From Desulforapulum autotrophicum HRM2 (GTDB taxonomy: Bacteria; Desulfobacterota; Desulfobacteria; Desulfobacterales; Desulfobacteraceae), in NCBI RefSeq assembly GCF_000020365.1, contig NC_012108.1, forward strand, positions 3,472,001-3,536,000: 64,000 nucleotides of DNA, written 5' to 3'. Both the position numbers and the translations under genes were made by a program. Of this stretch, positions 33,536-44,020 are shown one piece after another (position 1 is the first letter of the stretch; every line of letters starts with the position of its first letter). A model generated the notes under the pieces. The model saw nothing but the letters and a program-made list of their open reading frames with translations, was not told the DNA's origin and ran no database searches.

Positions 33536-36500
33536 GACACCTCCTCCAGCAGGGCTTCCACCTTGCTGAGCAATTGTTGATCCTCATACCAGTTGAGTTT
33601 GATGGTCTTTGCCGGGCATTCAGCAGCGCAAACACCGCACCCCTGGCAAAGGGCCGGGTCGATGTAGCTCACCCCCTCGGCATTTATGACCGGAACATTA
33701 TAGGGACACGATCGGACACAGATGAGACAGGCCGCACAATTTTCAGGGTCGACCTCGGCAGTCACGGCCGAAAGGGTGAGATAATCCCTGGAAAGGAAGG
33801 TGACGGCCCTTGAGGCCGCTGCCAGGGCCTGGGCAATGGTTTCAGAAATGAGTTTTGGACCGTGGGCCGTTCCACAGATAAAAACCCCTTCTGTGGTGGC
33901 ATCCACGGGTTTTAACTTCACATGGGCCTCGATAAAGAAACCTTGGGGATTGCGGCCAATCTTGAGAAGAGACGCAAGTTCCTGGGTATCTGCAGCCTGA
34001 ACGCCTGCGGAAAGGGCCACAAGATCGGTCTCCACACTGAGTTTCACACCCAGCACATGATCGGTAAAGGTAACCGTGAGGCCGTTGTCGGTCTGTTCAA
34101 CCACGGGGGGGTCGTTGCGGTCAAACCGGAAAAAGAGCACACCCAGTTGTCTTGCCTCGGTATAGTACTCCTCAAGCAGGGCATACATTCTCATGTCCCG
34201 GTAGAGGATGAATACGGTGGCCTCGGGGTTGCCCTGCTTGATGGCAATGGCATTTTTAACGGCCGATTGACAGCAGACCCTCGAACAGTTGGGATTTTCA
34301 TCGTTTCTGGATCCCACGCACTGGATCATGACCACATGCTCAAGGTCTCCGGCACCCTGATCATGGAGGCGTTGGGCAAGTTCCACCTGGGTTGTCACCC
34401 GGTCCGTTTCAGGATAAAGATACTCAACAGGGGTGTACTCGTCAGCACCCGTGGCCACAACCACCACTCCATGGTGAATCTTTCGTTCATACATGCCCGG
34501 TCCCACCAGCACTTCGGTGGTAAAATTTCCCTTATACCCTGTAAAACCGACAATGAGAGATTCCTTGAGTACCTGGACATTTTCATGATTTTCAATCCGT
34601 TCTGCCAACTGGGTCACATAGGCCCTGATATCGCCCCCCTCAATGGTTGAGACAAGCCGGTTACCAAGACCGCCGAGGCGCTTCTCCTTTTCCACAAGAA
34701 CCGTCTCAAACCCCTGATCTCCAAGGGCCTTTGCCGCCGTCATTCCAGCAACCCCCCCTCCGATGACAAGGGCTCTTCGGGTAACCGGAATCTGCTTCTC
34801 ATGGAGGGGTGTCAGGGTTGCGACCCTTGCCACCGCCATGCGAACCAGGTCTTCTGCCTTTTTTGTCGCCTTTTCAGGGGTTTCGGAATGCATCCAGGCA
34901 TCCTGATTCCTGATGTTGGCCATCTCAAACAGATACCTGTTCAGACCGCTCTTTTCCAGGGTTTCCATGAAGATATCTTCGTGGGTTTTTGGGGTGCAGG
35001 ATGCCACAACCACCCGGTTGAGCCGGTGCTCCTCAATTTTTTCCTTGATTCCAACCTGGGCATCCTGGGAACAGGTAAAGAGATTCATCTCCGAATATAC
35101 GACGTTGGGCAATGTCTTGGCATAGGCGTCCACCTTGTCCACATCCACAACGCCTGCGATGTTGATGCCGCACTTGCAGACAAACACCCCGATCCTTGGC
35201 GGCTCGTCGGTGACATCCCGCTCCGCTGGCTGTTCTACCGTTCTGACCTGGGTGTTTCTTGCATCAGCAAGCGCCATGCCTGCAACACAGGCCGCACCGC
35301 TTGCGTCTGTGACCGAAGCGGGTATATCCTTTGGACCCTGGAACACCCCTGCCACATACACGCCGGGCCTTGAACTCTCAAGGGGGTTAAACGGGGAAGT
35401 CAAGGCAAAGCCGTGGGGATCTGTCTCAACACCTATACGCCTTGCAAGGGAGCGACTTTCCATGGGGATCTCAAGGCCCACTGAAAGGATGACCATGTCA
35501 AACTCTTCTTTGATCATGGCGCCCTTCTCATCCACATAATTAAGTATGAGGTTGCCCGTTTCCCTTACCTCGTCCACGCTGTGGATGCGAGATTTTATAA
35601 ATCTTACCCCATCCTGGTCCCGTGCCCTTAAATAGTATTGTTCGTAATCCTTTCCAAAGGTTCGCATGTCCATATTAAAGATGGCACAGTCAAGACCCAT
35701 TTTTGAATGCTCTTTTGCAATCATGGCATCCTTGATGGCATACATGCAGCAGACCGACGAACAATACCCGTTGTTGCACCGGTTGGTGTCACGGGAACCA
35801 ATGCACTGGAGCCAGGCGATCTTTTCAGGCGCCCTGCCATCTGAAGGACGCACAAGGTGGCCCATGGTGGGCCCGCCTGCGCTCAAGATCCGCTCAAACT
35901 CGAGGCTTGTCATGACATTGGGTGATCGCAGGTACATGTAGGTGTCGTCAAGGGTTTTGGGGTCAAAGGGTCGGCTACCCAGGGCCATGATCACGGCACC
36001 CACATCTATGGATCTGGTGATTTGCCGTTCAAGGTGGGTCTCAAGGGTTAAGGCACCTGCTTCACACGCTTTGACGCACTCTAAACATTCGCAGCACACC
36101 ATGCAGTCAAGGCAGCGGTTGGCCTCGGCAACGGCCTGATCTTCGGTGAATCCAAGGGCCACCTCGTCAAAACCTGCAAGGCGCCGTTCCATGGGAATTT
36201 TTGCCATGGTCTGGCGCTCGGCCTTTTTCATCGTGTCCGGAATGGAATTAAACTCCTTTTGGGCGTATTCCACGGGACCACGGCCCTGGGCAAGGTCTTG
36301 ATCGTCAAGAAACCTTAAAATGGATACACCTGCCTCATTGCCTGCGGCAACGGCATTGATGGCAATGGAGGCACCGGTTTCAGCATCACCGCCTGCAAAG
36401 ACCCCCTTTCTTCGGGTCTCAAAGGTGATGGGATCAACTTCAATGTTGCCCCAGCGGTTGATGGTTACGCCCTGTTTTTCATCCATGCATGAGGTGTCGG

Positions 36501-37995
36501 TGCGCTGGCCGATTGCCGTGATGATGTAATCTGTATCAATCACAAAATCACTGCCTTCAACCGGAACCGGCCGTCGACGTCCACTGTTGTCCGGTTCTCC
36601 AAGTTCCATGCGAAGACATCGGATGCCAATGGTTTTGCCATCCGTTGCCACCACCTCTTTCGGGGCTGTGAGAAATTGGATGTCAACCCCCTCTTCAAGG
36701 GCATCCTCGATCTCTTCATCCCAAGCCGGCATTTCAATCTTGGTTCTCCGGTAGAGAACGCTCACCTTGTCGGCCCCCATCCTCAAGGCTGTCCGGGCGG
36801 CATCAATGGCCACATCGCCGCCGCCAATGATGACAACCTTTCCCGTGAGACGCTTGCAGGTACCAAGGGCCACCGCCTTGAGAAACTTTACCCCGGAAAT
36901 CACCCCATCAGAGGCCTCACCCGGAATGCCAAGTTCCATGCCTTTATGGCAGCCAAGGGCCAGGTAAACCGATGCAAACCCATCTTCAAAGAGTGAATCA
37001 ACGGTGAAATCACGGCCAAGGGCCTTGTTATATTGAATGTCAACGCCAAGGTGGCCGGTGATGTAGAAAACCTCATCTTCAAGCACCCTTGGAGGAAGCC
37101 GATAGTCGGGAATACCAACCTTGAGCATGCCGCCGGCCACTGGAAGGGCTTCAAAAATGGTCACCTTGACCCCTTTTCTGGCAAGAAAGGCCCCAGCGGT
37201 AAGCCCTGCAGGGCCCGCACCCACGATGGCCACCCGTTCTTTTCTTGGGAGAATCTCTGGAACTGGCAGCGCCTTAATGTTGACCTGGTCTGCAATAAAT
37301 CGCTTGAGGGAACAGATGGAAAGGGGGGATTCTACCAGCTGCCTGCGGCAGGCTTCCTCACAGGGATGGGGACAAATTCTGCCGATGGTTCCGGGTAACG
37401 GAAGATTTCGCAGAATAACCTCCAGGGCCTCCTTGTACTTTTTTTCACCTGCAAGGGCCACATAGGCGTGGGCGTTGACGCTGTTGGGACAGGCGTTTGT
37501 GCAGGGGGATCGGTCTTTTTTGGTGATGGAAAAAGCCCATGGAATGGCCTGCTCATACTGCTTAAAGGTCGCCTTCCTCGTGTTGAGTCCCTGGTTGTGT
37601 TCACTCGGGAAGTCCACTGGACAAACCTTTGCGCAATCACCACAACTTGTGCATTTTTCAAGGTCAACATACCTGGGATTCTCCTGGATGTGAGCTGTAA
37701 ACGCCCCTTTTTCCCCGGAAAGCGCAAGAAGTTCGGTGTTGGTTAACAGTTCAATATTCAGATGCCGGCCGACCTCGACCAGTTTAGGTGAAATAACTCA
37801 CATGGTACAGTCATTGGTTGGAAAAGTCTTGTCCAGCATTGCCATCATCCCACCAATGGCAGAGGATTGTTCAACCAGATAGACATAGTAGCCTGAATTT
37901 GCAAGGTCAATGGCAGACTGTATGCCAGAAATACCGCCACCCAGGACCATCACAGCTCCGGAAGTGCTGTTGTTTGCGATTAATTTCTCCACCAT
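33532..37995 (-). CDS. hdrA: Giant HdrA-GltD-HdrA fusion flavoprotein, selenoprotein (UGA at codon 66)
   Basis: The restored gene has 1,487 residues. ATG at 37995 follows a perfect AGGAGG. Residues 1-65 are an HdrA start ([28 protein letters not shown]). TGA at 37800-37798 follows, and the frame continues [14 protein letters not shown] then [12 protein letters not shown]. HdrA proteins have Cys there in DCxxC...SPK, so this is DCTMU. Next is a GltD/NfnB-like module ([30 protein letters not shown] at ~257; [20 protein letters not shown] at ~384), then an HdrA core ([23 protein letters not shown]). A second full HdrA begins at ~915 ([44 protein letters not shown]) and ends in two ferredoxin motifs. 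Likely an NAD(P)H-linked, perhaps flavin-bifurcating, electron module for MetF. Confidence 0.85.
37765..37782 (-). promoter_or_regulatory. Candidate bacterial SECIS hairpin in hdrA
   Basis: Fifteen nt after the UGA the mRNA reads CUGGUC-GAGGUC-GGCCGG, a 6-bp stem (with G-U pairs) closing a loop that contains AGGUC. The E. coli fdhF SECIS loop is AGGUCU and lies at about the same distance from its UGA. This is strong independent support for selenocysteine insertion rather than a stop. Confidence 0.7.
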
Positions 37996-38004
37996 TTTTT
38001 CCTC

Positions 38005-38895
38005 CTACCCTTTAAGTCCTTTCATCACACCCAGTACCTCGGGAAGCTTATCCTCCCATCCAAGACACGAGACATTGACCCCGCCAAACCCCATCTCCCT
38101 GACCTCATGGATCATATCAACTGCCAGGGAAATTGAGGCTTTCACCTTGTCCGGCGTTTTCTGAAGCGTGTCAATGACATGCTCGGGCATGATGATATGG
38201 GCGAGATTTCGGGCCATGTACCTTGCCATGCCAAGGGATTTCACCAGAAGAACCGTGGGGATTATGGTGACTCCGTTTTTGACGGCGATTTTGAGGAACG
38301 GTTCGGTCATGGAAAATTCAAATAAAGGCTGGGTTACAAAGAAACAAACCCCCAGATCAATCATCCGCTTCATCCGGTCAAGCTCCTTTTCCCGCTCTCC
38401 ACCCCTGAGGCCGGTGGAAAGCTCTACGCCCATTGGCAGATCCACACTGCCGGCGAGCTCCACCCCGGCAAGATCACGCCCCTTTGATAACGAGGCAATG
38501 GCCTTTACAAGGGCCTCGTCGGTGAGATCGTACACCGCTTTTGCATCCACATGATCCCCAGTCGCTGGCGGATCTCCTTCAACGACCATGGCGGCAGCAA
38601 TCCCAAGGGCGCTTGCTGCAAGCAGATCTCCCTGGAGGGCCAGCCGGTTTCTGTCCCGGCAGGAGAGCTGAACGATGGTGTCAAGCCCCTTTTGCTGAAG
38701 AACAAGGCTTGCCCCGAGGGAGGTCATTCGCATGACCGCACTTTTCATTTCTGAGACAAGAAAAGCGTCAACCACACCCTTGACCTTGATGGCATTGTTA
38801 ACCATGGTAATCACATCGGTTCCCTTGGGCGGATCGATCTGAACAAGACGGGCAAATTCACCCGTTTTCAACCGCTTTCTAAACTGCATGGGCAT
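38005..38895 (-). CDS. Divergent MetF-family protein (copy 3)
   Basis: A 296-residue MTHFR-fold protein, more divergent than copies 1 and 2. Shared motifs are RLVQIDPPKGTDVITMVNN, MKSAVMRMTSLGASLVLQQ, VQLSCRDRNRLALQGDLLAA, LGVCFFVTQPLFEFSM and TVLLVKSLGMARYMAR. The flavin- and folate-contacting CRDRNRLALQGD segment is intact. It is first in the operon, about 10 bp before hdrA. It could be the reductase partner of the Sec-HdrA, or a related folate- or flavin-binding protein. The five genes would be transcribed metF3-hdrA-mvhD-metV2-metF2. Confidence 0.78.
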   Translation of the reverse strand: MPMQFRKRLKTGEFARLVQIDPPKGTDVITMVNNAIKVKGVVDAFLVSEMKSAVMRMTSLGASLVLQQKGLDTIVQLSCRDRNRLALQGDLLAASALGIAAAMVVEGDPPATGDHVDAKAVYDLTDEALVKAIASLSKGRDLAGVELAGSVDLPMGVELSTGLRGGEREKELDRMKRMIDLGVCFFVTQPLFEFSMTEPFLKIAVKNGVTIIPTVLLVKSLGMARYMARNLAHIIMPEHVIDTLQKTPDKVKASISLAVDMIHEVREMGFGGVNVSCLGWEDKLPEVLGVMKGLKG

Positions 38896-39159
38896 ACCTC
38901 CGGAAAAGTGATCCGATTTATCTGACGAATTTTCATGGGTAATTATATTTTAGTAGTTGAATATCATGGGGTTTGTCAAGTCTTATTTAATAAATGAACA
39001 CCATTTGAAAACTAAATCTAAACCAGGACGAATTTCCAAGGCAATTTCCCAATGGAAAATACATTGGGGTTGATTTCCATGGCCAAATTAACTATATAAT
39101 TATCAAATTAAATAGGAAACAGCCTGCAACCGGCCAGTTAAAAGACAAAAAGGGGCGCA

Positions 39160-41382
39160 ATGGGATTACAGAGCAAATCTGTTGAGGTAAAGGAACAACA
39201 GGTGTTCGGGCCGAAAGGCCAACGCCTGGGACGACCGGAAAATCTTCCTCAACTTCCCCAGGTGATAGTCAAACTCATTGAAGCCTGCAACAACGAAGAC
39301 ACTGACATCCGGGAACTGGCCGGGATTATCTCAATGGATGCGGCCCTTACCGCAAGACTTCTTGAAATATTCAGCTCTGCAGCGCTCAACCTTCCCAAAG
39401 CCCCAAAAACCATCGAATCCGCCCTGGTTTACCTTGGCATGGATACGATAAAAAACATTGCCATCAGCGTATCTGCCATGCAGGTATTCAAAATAAACAG
39501 AACCATCCCCGAGTTCGATATGGCCGCCTACTGGCGCCGCTCATACACCTGTGCCATCCTATCAAAAAAAATAGCCCTGGAGCAGAAATATCCCCATCCG
39601 GATGAATCGTTTCTTGCAGGTCTGCTTCACCGAATCGGACAGCTGGTACTTCTTCAAAATTTTCCTGCTGATTATCTCCCGATTATCATCAATTGCAGTA
39701 CCTCGACCCTGGATCGAAAAAAGGCAGAACAGGATAAATTTCAGACAACCACGGAAGAGGTGAGTTCATGGCTCTTCAGGCAATGGGGTTTAAACCCCCT
39801 GATGGCCGATGCAGTGCTATACCTGACCGAATCCCCTGAAGCCGTTGCCAATGCCCTGGACCTTGTGAAAATCCTGTTTATGGCAAATGACCTTGCGGAA
39901 AACAGCACAGATACTCAAGACCTTGTCGCCCTTTTTCCAATCACCTCCACAAGACTTGACCAAATGGTCCGTGAAACAAAACAAGAGGTCGACACCATGG
40001 CTGAGAGCCTGGGACTTCCTGTAACGGATTCCCTGGACCCTTCAAAACAAGAGGACCTCACAGCAACCGCAGAGAACACCCTTGCCATGAAGGTCAAGGA
40101 AATCTCCCTTTTCCACGGAACACTCCAGAACCTGTTGAACGCAGAAAACATTGACGATATCCTCACCACCACGGAAAACGGCATCAGGATACTTTTCAAC
40201 ATACCAAGACTGTTTTACTTTTTATTTGATGAAGGGAAAGAACTCCTGAACGGATGGTGCAACCCCGACGACAAACACCACCGGTTGCTGGACTCCATTG
40301 CCATTCCCATGTCCAACACCTCAAGCCTTATTACCTCATCCCTTTTAAAAAACCAGATGTTAAACAGCCTTATCCCCCAGGACGTCAGCAATGGGGCAAT
40401 CTCAGACATACAGATCACAAGGCTCCTTGAAAGTGACGGGTTATGGGCTGTTCCAATGCAAACCTTTGAAAGGCCCATTGGCGTCATTGTACTTGGGGTT
40501 AACAACTGCCACCGGGAAACACTTCACACGAACAGATCCCTGCTTAATCTATTTGCACGCCAGACAGCCATGTGTATTCAATCTTTCAACCAACGGAAAG
40601 AATACGCATCCCTTGTCCATGACGAACGAATGCAGGCATATACCACCCTCACCCAAAAAATTGTCCATGAGGTGAACAACCCCATCGTCATAATCACCAA
40701 TTACCTGACCCTGCTCAGCATGAAACTCCCGGACCGGCACCCCGTGCAATCGGAACTCAAGGTTATTGATGAAGAGATCCACCGCATATCTGACCTTGTG
40801 CAGAGACTCTCTAACTTTTCAAAACCCGAAATTGCCGAGTTTGAGCGGGTCAACATCAACGAACTCTATTCATCGGTTCTTTCCATCATCCGCAAATCAA
40901 TCTTCCTGCCAAGGAGAATTGAAGCCAGCCTGATTCCCGACCCCATGGTTCCACCCGTACGGACAGACAAAAATGGCCTCAAGCAGGTATTGATCAACCT
41001 TTTAAAAAACGCTGCTGAAGCCATGGACAACGGCGGGAAAGTAACTGTCACAACCCGCTTTGTTCCAGGCTCTTCCAAAATCCTGATCGATGAAAAACGA
41101 AAGACTCCGGGAAGCATTGAAATCACCATCCAGGACAACGGCCCGGGAATCAGTGACAATATCAGAAAGAACCTGTTTGAGCCCTACAACAGCACGAAAA
41201 ACAAAGAAAACTCCGGCCTGGGCCTCTCAATTGTTCACACGATTATCCGGAATCTCAACGGCACCATCACCTGTGACAGCCATTCTGATACGGGCACCTG
41301 TTTCACCATCCTTTTGCCGGTCAATTCCCAGGGACCCGGTCCCACCGGGATGAAACCCGACAGCTTTGACTTTCCAAATTAG
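39160..41382 (+). CDS. HDOD-GAF-type sensor histidine kinase
   Basis: A 740-residue soluble protein. An N-terminal HDOD domain at ~30-250 is shown by LPQLPQVIVKLIEACNNE, ISMDAALTARLLEIFSSAA and ESFLAGLLHRIGQLVLLQNF. A GAF-like domain is at ~320-480 (DDILTTTENGIRILFNI; VLGVNNCHRETLHTNRSLL). The HisKA domain has TTLTQKIVHEVNNPIVIITN with the phospho-His, and the HATPase domain has INLLKNAAEAMDNGGKV, IQDNGPGISDNI and NSGLGLSIVHTII. HDOD domains often act in signalling in environmental bacteria, and this pairing with a kinase is uncommon but known. It ends 5 bp before the MinD-like gene and probably shares its transcript. Confidence 0.82.
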   Translation: MGLQSKSVEVKEQQVFGPKGQRLGRPENLPQLPQVIVKLIEACNNEDTDIRELAGIISMDAALTARLLEIFSSAALNLPKAPKTIESALVYLGMDTIKNIAISVSAMQVFKINRTIPEFDMAAYWRRSYTCAILSKKIALEQKYPHPDESFLAGLLHRIGQLVLLQNFPADYLPIIINCSTSTLDRKKAEQDKFQTTTEEVSSWLFRQWGLNPLMADAVLYLTESPEAVANALDLVKILFMANDLAENSTDTQDLVALFPITSTRLDQMVRETKQEVDTMAESLGLPVTDSLDPSKQEDLTATAENTLAMKVKEISLFHGTLQNLLNAENIDDILTTTENGIRILFNIPRLFYFLFDEGKELLNGWCNPDDKHHRLLDSIAIPMSNTSSLITSSLLKNQMLNSLIPQDVSNGAISDIQITRLLESDGLWAVPMQTFERPIGVIVLGVNNCHRETLHTNRSLLNLFARQTAMCIQSFNQRKEYASLVHDERMQAYTTLTQKIVHEVNNPIVIITNYLTLLSMKLPDRHPVQSELKVIDEEIHRISDLVQRLSNFSKPEIAEFERVNINELYSSVLSIIRKSIFLPRRIEASLIPDPMVPPVRTDKNGLKQVLINLLKNAAEAMDNGGKVTVTTRFVPGSSKILIDEKRKTPGSIEITIQDNGPGISDNIRKNLFEPYNSTKNKENSGLGLSIVHTIIRNLNGTITCDSHSDTGTCFTILLPVNSQGPGPTGMKPDSFDFPN

Positions 41383-41387
41383 GTTTT

Positions 41388-43139
41388 ATGACATTGCAAG
41401 GTGTGACACATCCCCCCCAGCCTTTCGCTTCTGCCCTTAGAACCGGCGAGATCCTCCTAGGTGAAGGATTGATCCGTCATGAGGATGTCATGCGGGTACT
41501 TGCCATCCAGCAACAGGGTAAAGCCAGGCCATTGAGCAACACAAACCGGCTGTTTGGCATAATTCTTTGCGACCTGAACCTCATCACCCCCCTTGACAAC
41601 TTCCTGGTTCTCCATGCAAACCATAAGCTTGCCACCATGGACGATATCCTGGTGCAGGCATCCATGGTTTCTCCCCGAAACGTGGCCCTTGCCCGCATGG
41701 AGTCAAAAAAATCCCAGGTCCCTTTTTTTTCAGTGCTCCTCGACCAGCAGCATATCACAGAGGCTGAGCTACAGAAACTGACCTACGACCTCTACCGAAT
41801 CCCCTTTCGCAGGATCAAGGAATTCCAGTTTGACCCCTTCCACAAAGGGGAACTTGCCACCATGGTCAAAGAGCGAACAGCCCTGGACAAAGGAATCATT
41901 CCCCTGGTTAAACAGGAAAAGGTGATCCTTGTAGGCATCACCGACCCTTTGGCCCTCCTTACCCTGGGGATCATCAGGGAAAAATTTTTACACCTGAGAT
42001 TCAAGGCAGTTTTCATCCCTTTTTCAAGATTTAAGAGCCTTTTTAACCTTCTTTATACGAACACATCCCTGCCCGGACAGACAAAACCAAGGCCAGCGGC
42101 CCAGCCGAAAACCAGGGCAAAGACCAGGGCGATGACCGACCCGAAAACCGAACAGAAAACCCAACCAAGGATAATCACAGTAACAAGCGGCAAAGGCGGA
42201 GCTGGGAAAACCAGCATAAGCCTCAACATGGCCCTTGAACTTGCCCAGTCAAACCAGCGGGTCTGTCTTTTTGACGCAGACCTTGGACTTGCCAACATCA
42301 ACATACTCACCGGGATTAACCCGGAAAAAGACCTTGAATCCGTTCTTCTCGGGACCCACACCCTGGATGAAATCGTCATCAAAAACTTCCAGGGCATTGA
42401 CATCATTCCAGGCAGCAGCGGCGTGGAAAGAATGGCAGACCTGACCCGGGACGAGGCCACCCATCTCATTGACTCGTTTCTGACCCTTGACCGGTACGAC
42501 TATTTCATCTTTGACACCTCAGCCGGTATCTCTACCCAGGTCTTGTCCTTTTGCATGGCAAGCCATGAGATCCTCATGGTCATCACCCCGGAACCCACCT
42601 CCCTCACGGATGCCTATGCCCTTTTAAAGCTGCTCTCAAACAGGCAGTACACCAACCCCGTTAATGTTGTCGTCAACCAGGTGAAAAATGTAAAAGCTGC
42701 CCAAAACGCCTATGGCCAGCTGAGGGATACGATCAACCGCTTTTTAAGGATCAAGCTCTTTGCCCTTGGCATTGTTGTTGAGGATAGGCATGTGCCCATG
42801 TCAGTCATTTCCCAGACCCCTTTTCTGACACTTTTCCCCGATGCAGCCGCATCAAAGTGCATTCGCCGTATCACCCAAAAGCTCATGGCCAGGGATTGGG
42901 AGGGTGAAGCCAGATCCCTGGAACTTTTCTGGCGTCGCTGTCTAAACTTTCTTGCTGAGAATCGATCCAACCGGGATCATGGAAAGGTGCAGATACCCGA
43001 ACAGGTATCCGACGCAGATGAAACCAGGGAACTAATGGCGCTCATCCAGGGGATGGAAACAAAAATTTCAGTTCTTGGAGAAGAAATCAAGGTTATGAAA
43101 GAACTTGTCGCAAAGGGCCTTCCGGCAAAAGAACGCTAG
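41388..43139 (+). CDS. MshEN-type domain fused to a MinD/FleN-like ATPase
   Basis: A 583-residue protein. The N-terminal ~220 residues resemble the MshE/GspE N-terminal domain (GEILLGEGLIRHEDVMRVL; LFGIILCDLNLITPLDN), which in some ATPases binds c-di-GMP. A Lys/Pro/Thr linker is followed by a deviant Walker A ITVTSGKGGAGKTSISLNMA at ~260, switch motif DADLGLANINILTGI, YDYFIFDTSAG, and VVNQVKNVKAAQNAYGQL. The last ~45 residues are a charged coiled coil (METKISVLGEEIKVMKELV). FleN/MinD proteins place or count polar machinery. The Walker A has the signature Lys (KGGAGKT). Its 3' end overlaps rsmI by 4 bp on the opposite strand. Confidence 0.78.
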   Translation: MTLQGVTHPPQPFASALRTGEILLGEGLIRHEDVMRVLAIQQQGKARPLSNTNRLFGIILCDLNLITPLDNFLVLHANHKLATMDDILVQASMVSPRNVALARMESKKSQVPFFSVLLDQQHITEAELQKLTYDLYRIPFRRIKEFQFDPFHKGELATMVKERTALDKGIIPLVKQEKVILVGITDPLALLTLGIIREKFLHLRFKAVFIPFSRFKSLFNLLYTNTSLPGQTKPRPAAQPKTRAKTRAMTDPKTEQKTQPRIITVTSGKGGAGKTSISLNMALELAQSNQRVCLFDADLGLANINILTGINPEKDLESVLLGTHTLDEIVIKNFQGIDIIPGSSGVERMADLTRDEATHLIDSFLTLDRYDYFIFDTSAGISTQVLSFCMASHEILMVITPEPTSLTDAYALLKLLSNRQYTNPVNVVVNQVKNVKAAQNAYGQLRDTINRFLRIKLFALGIVVEDRHVPMSVISQTPFLTLFPDAAASKCIRRITQKLMARDWEGEARSLELFWRRCLNFLAENRSNRDHGKVQIPEQVSDADETRELMALIQGMETKISVLGEEIKVMKELVAKGLPAKER

Positions 43140-44020
43140 AACTGCTGGTCCTTCCTGAGTGCAAGAATACGCTCGTACACAAATTTTCTGGAAAGGTTGA
43201 ATTTTTTAGCAAACGCCTTTGCAAGATCCCCTGTCCGCTGGGTTGAATCCTGAAGGGCCTCAATGATAATCTCATCCAGCCCCTCCTGGGAAACCATGGG
43301 AGAATCTGCCTTGTCCGATCCTGCCACAAAAAGGACACACTCCCCCTTTACGCTGGCCCTTGAACTAAGGCTTTCGATAATATGGGAAAGATTACCCCGC
43401 AGGTACTCCTCATGGATTTTTGTGATCTCCCGTGCAAGCATCCCGGGTCGATCGCCAAGGATATCAACCAATTCAGTTAAAAGAGCAATAATCCGTCTGG
43501 GGGATTCATAAAAAACAAGGGTGGCACGCTCGTTTGCAAGGGCCCCAAGCTGATCCCGACGCTTACCTTGTTTTCTTGGCAGAAATCCCTGGAACAGGAA
43601 GGCATCCGTGGGAAGGCCTGAAACACTCAGACCTGCAATAGCTGCCGAAGGGCCTGGAATGGGAAGGACCCGTATACCTGACCGGGTGCAGGCCCTGATG
43701 AGTTCAAAACCCGGGTCAGAAACCGAAGGGGTGCCTGCGTCGGAGACCAGGGCAATGTCGTCCCCCTGGTTTAACCGCAGGATGAATTCATCAATGCGTC
43801 GGGTCTCATTGTGTTCGTGGCAGGAGATGAGTGTGTTTTTAATCTGGTAGTGGGCAAGCAGTTTGCCCGTGTGTCGGGTATCTTCGGCAGCAATCACCTT
43901 TACCTGGCCAAGTATTCTCACGGCCCTGAAGGTAATGTCCTCCAGGTTGCCAATGGGGGTGGCCACAACATAAAGGGTCCCTGGTCCGCCAGGATCGGTT
44001 TCAATCGGTCTGGAATGCAT
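43136..44020 (-). CDS. rsmI: 16S rRNA (cytidine(1402)-2'-O)-methyltransferase RsmI
   Basis: A 294-residue tetrapyrrole-methylase-fold enzyme. LYVVATPIGNLEDITFRAV near the N-terminus, VIAAEDTRHTGKLLAHY, ISCHEHNETRRI, DIALVSDAGTPSVSDPG and IPGPSAAIAGLSVSGLPTD are all RsmI motifs. It 2'-O-methylates C1402 in the ribosomal P site. It is last in the ffh-to-rsmI operon, with a start inside the yraN end (20-bp overlap). Confidence 0.93.
   Translation of the reverse strand: MHSRPIETDPGGPGTLYVVATPIGNLEDITFRAVRILGQVKVIAAEDTRHTGKLLAHYQIKNTLISCHEHNETRRIDEFILRLNQGDDIALVSDAGTPSVSDPGFELIRACTRSGIRVLPIPGPSAAIAGLSVSGLPTDAFLFQGFLPRKQGKRRDQLGALANERATLVFYESPRRIIALLTELVDILGDRPGMLAREITKIHEEYLRGNLSHIIESLSSRASVKGECVLFVAGSDKADSPMVSQEGLDEIIIEALQDSTQRTGDLAKAFAKKFNLSRKFVYERILALRKDQQF

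Noticed and set aside
37798-37800. TGA in hdrA read as a true stop, giving a 65-residue fragment and a separate HdrA
   Set aside because: The frame continues in perfect HdrA sequence on both sides and a SECIS-like hairpin follows, so selenocysteine is far more likely than a pseudogene.
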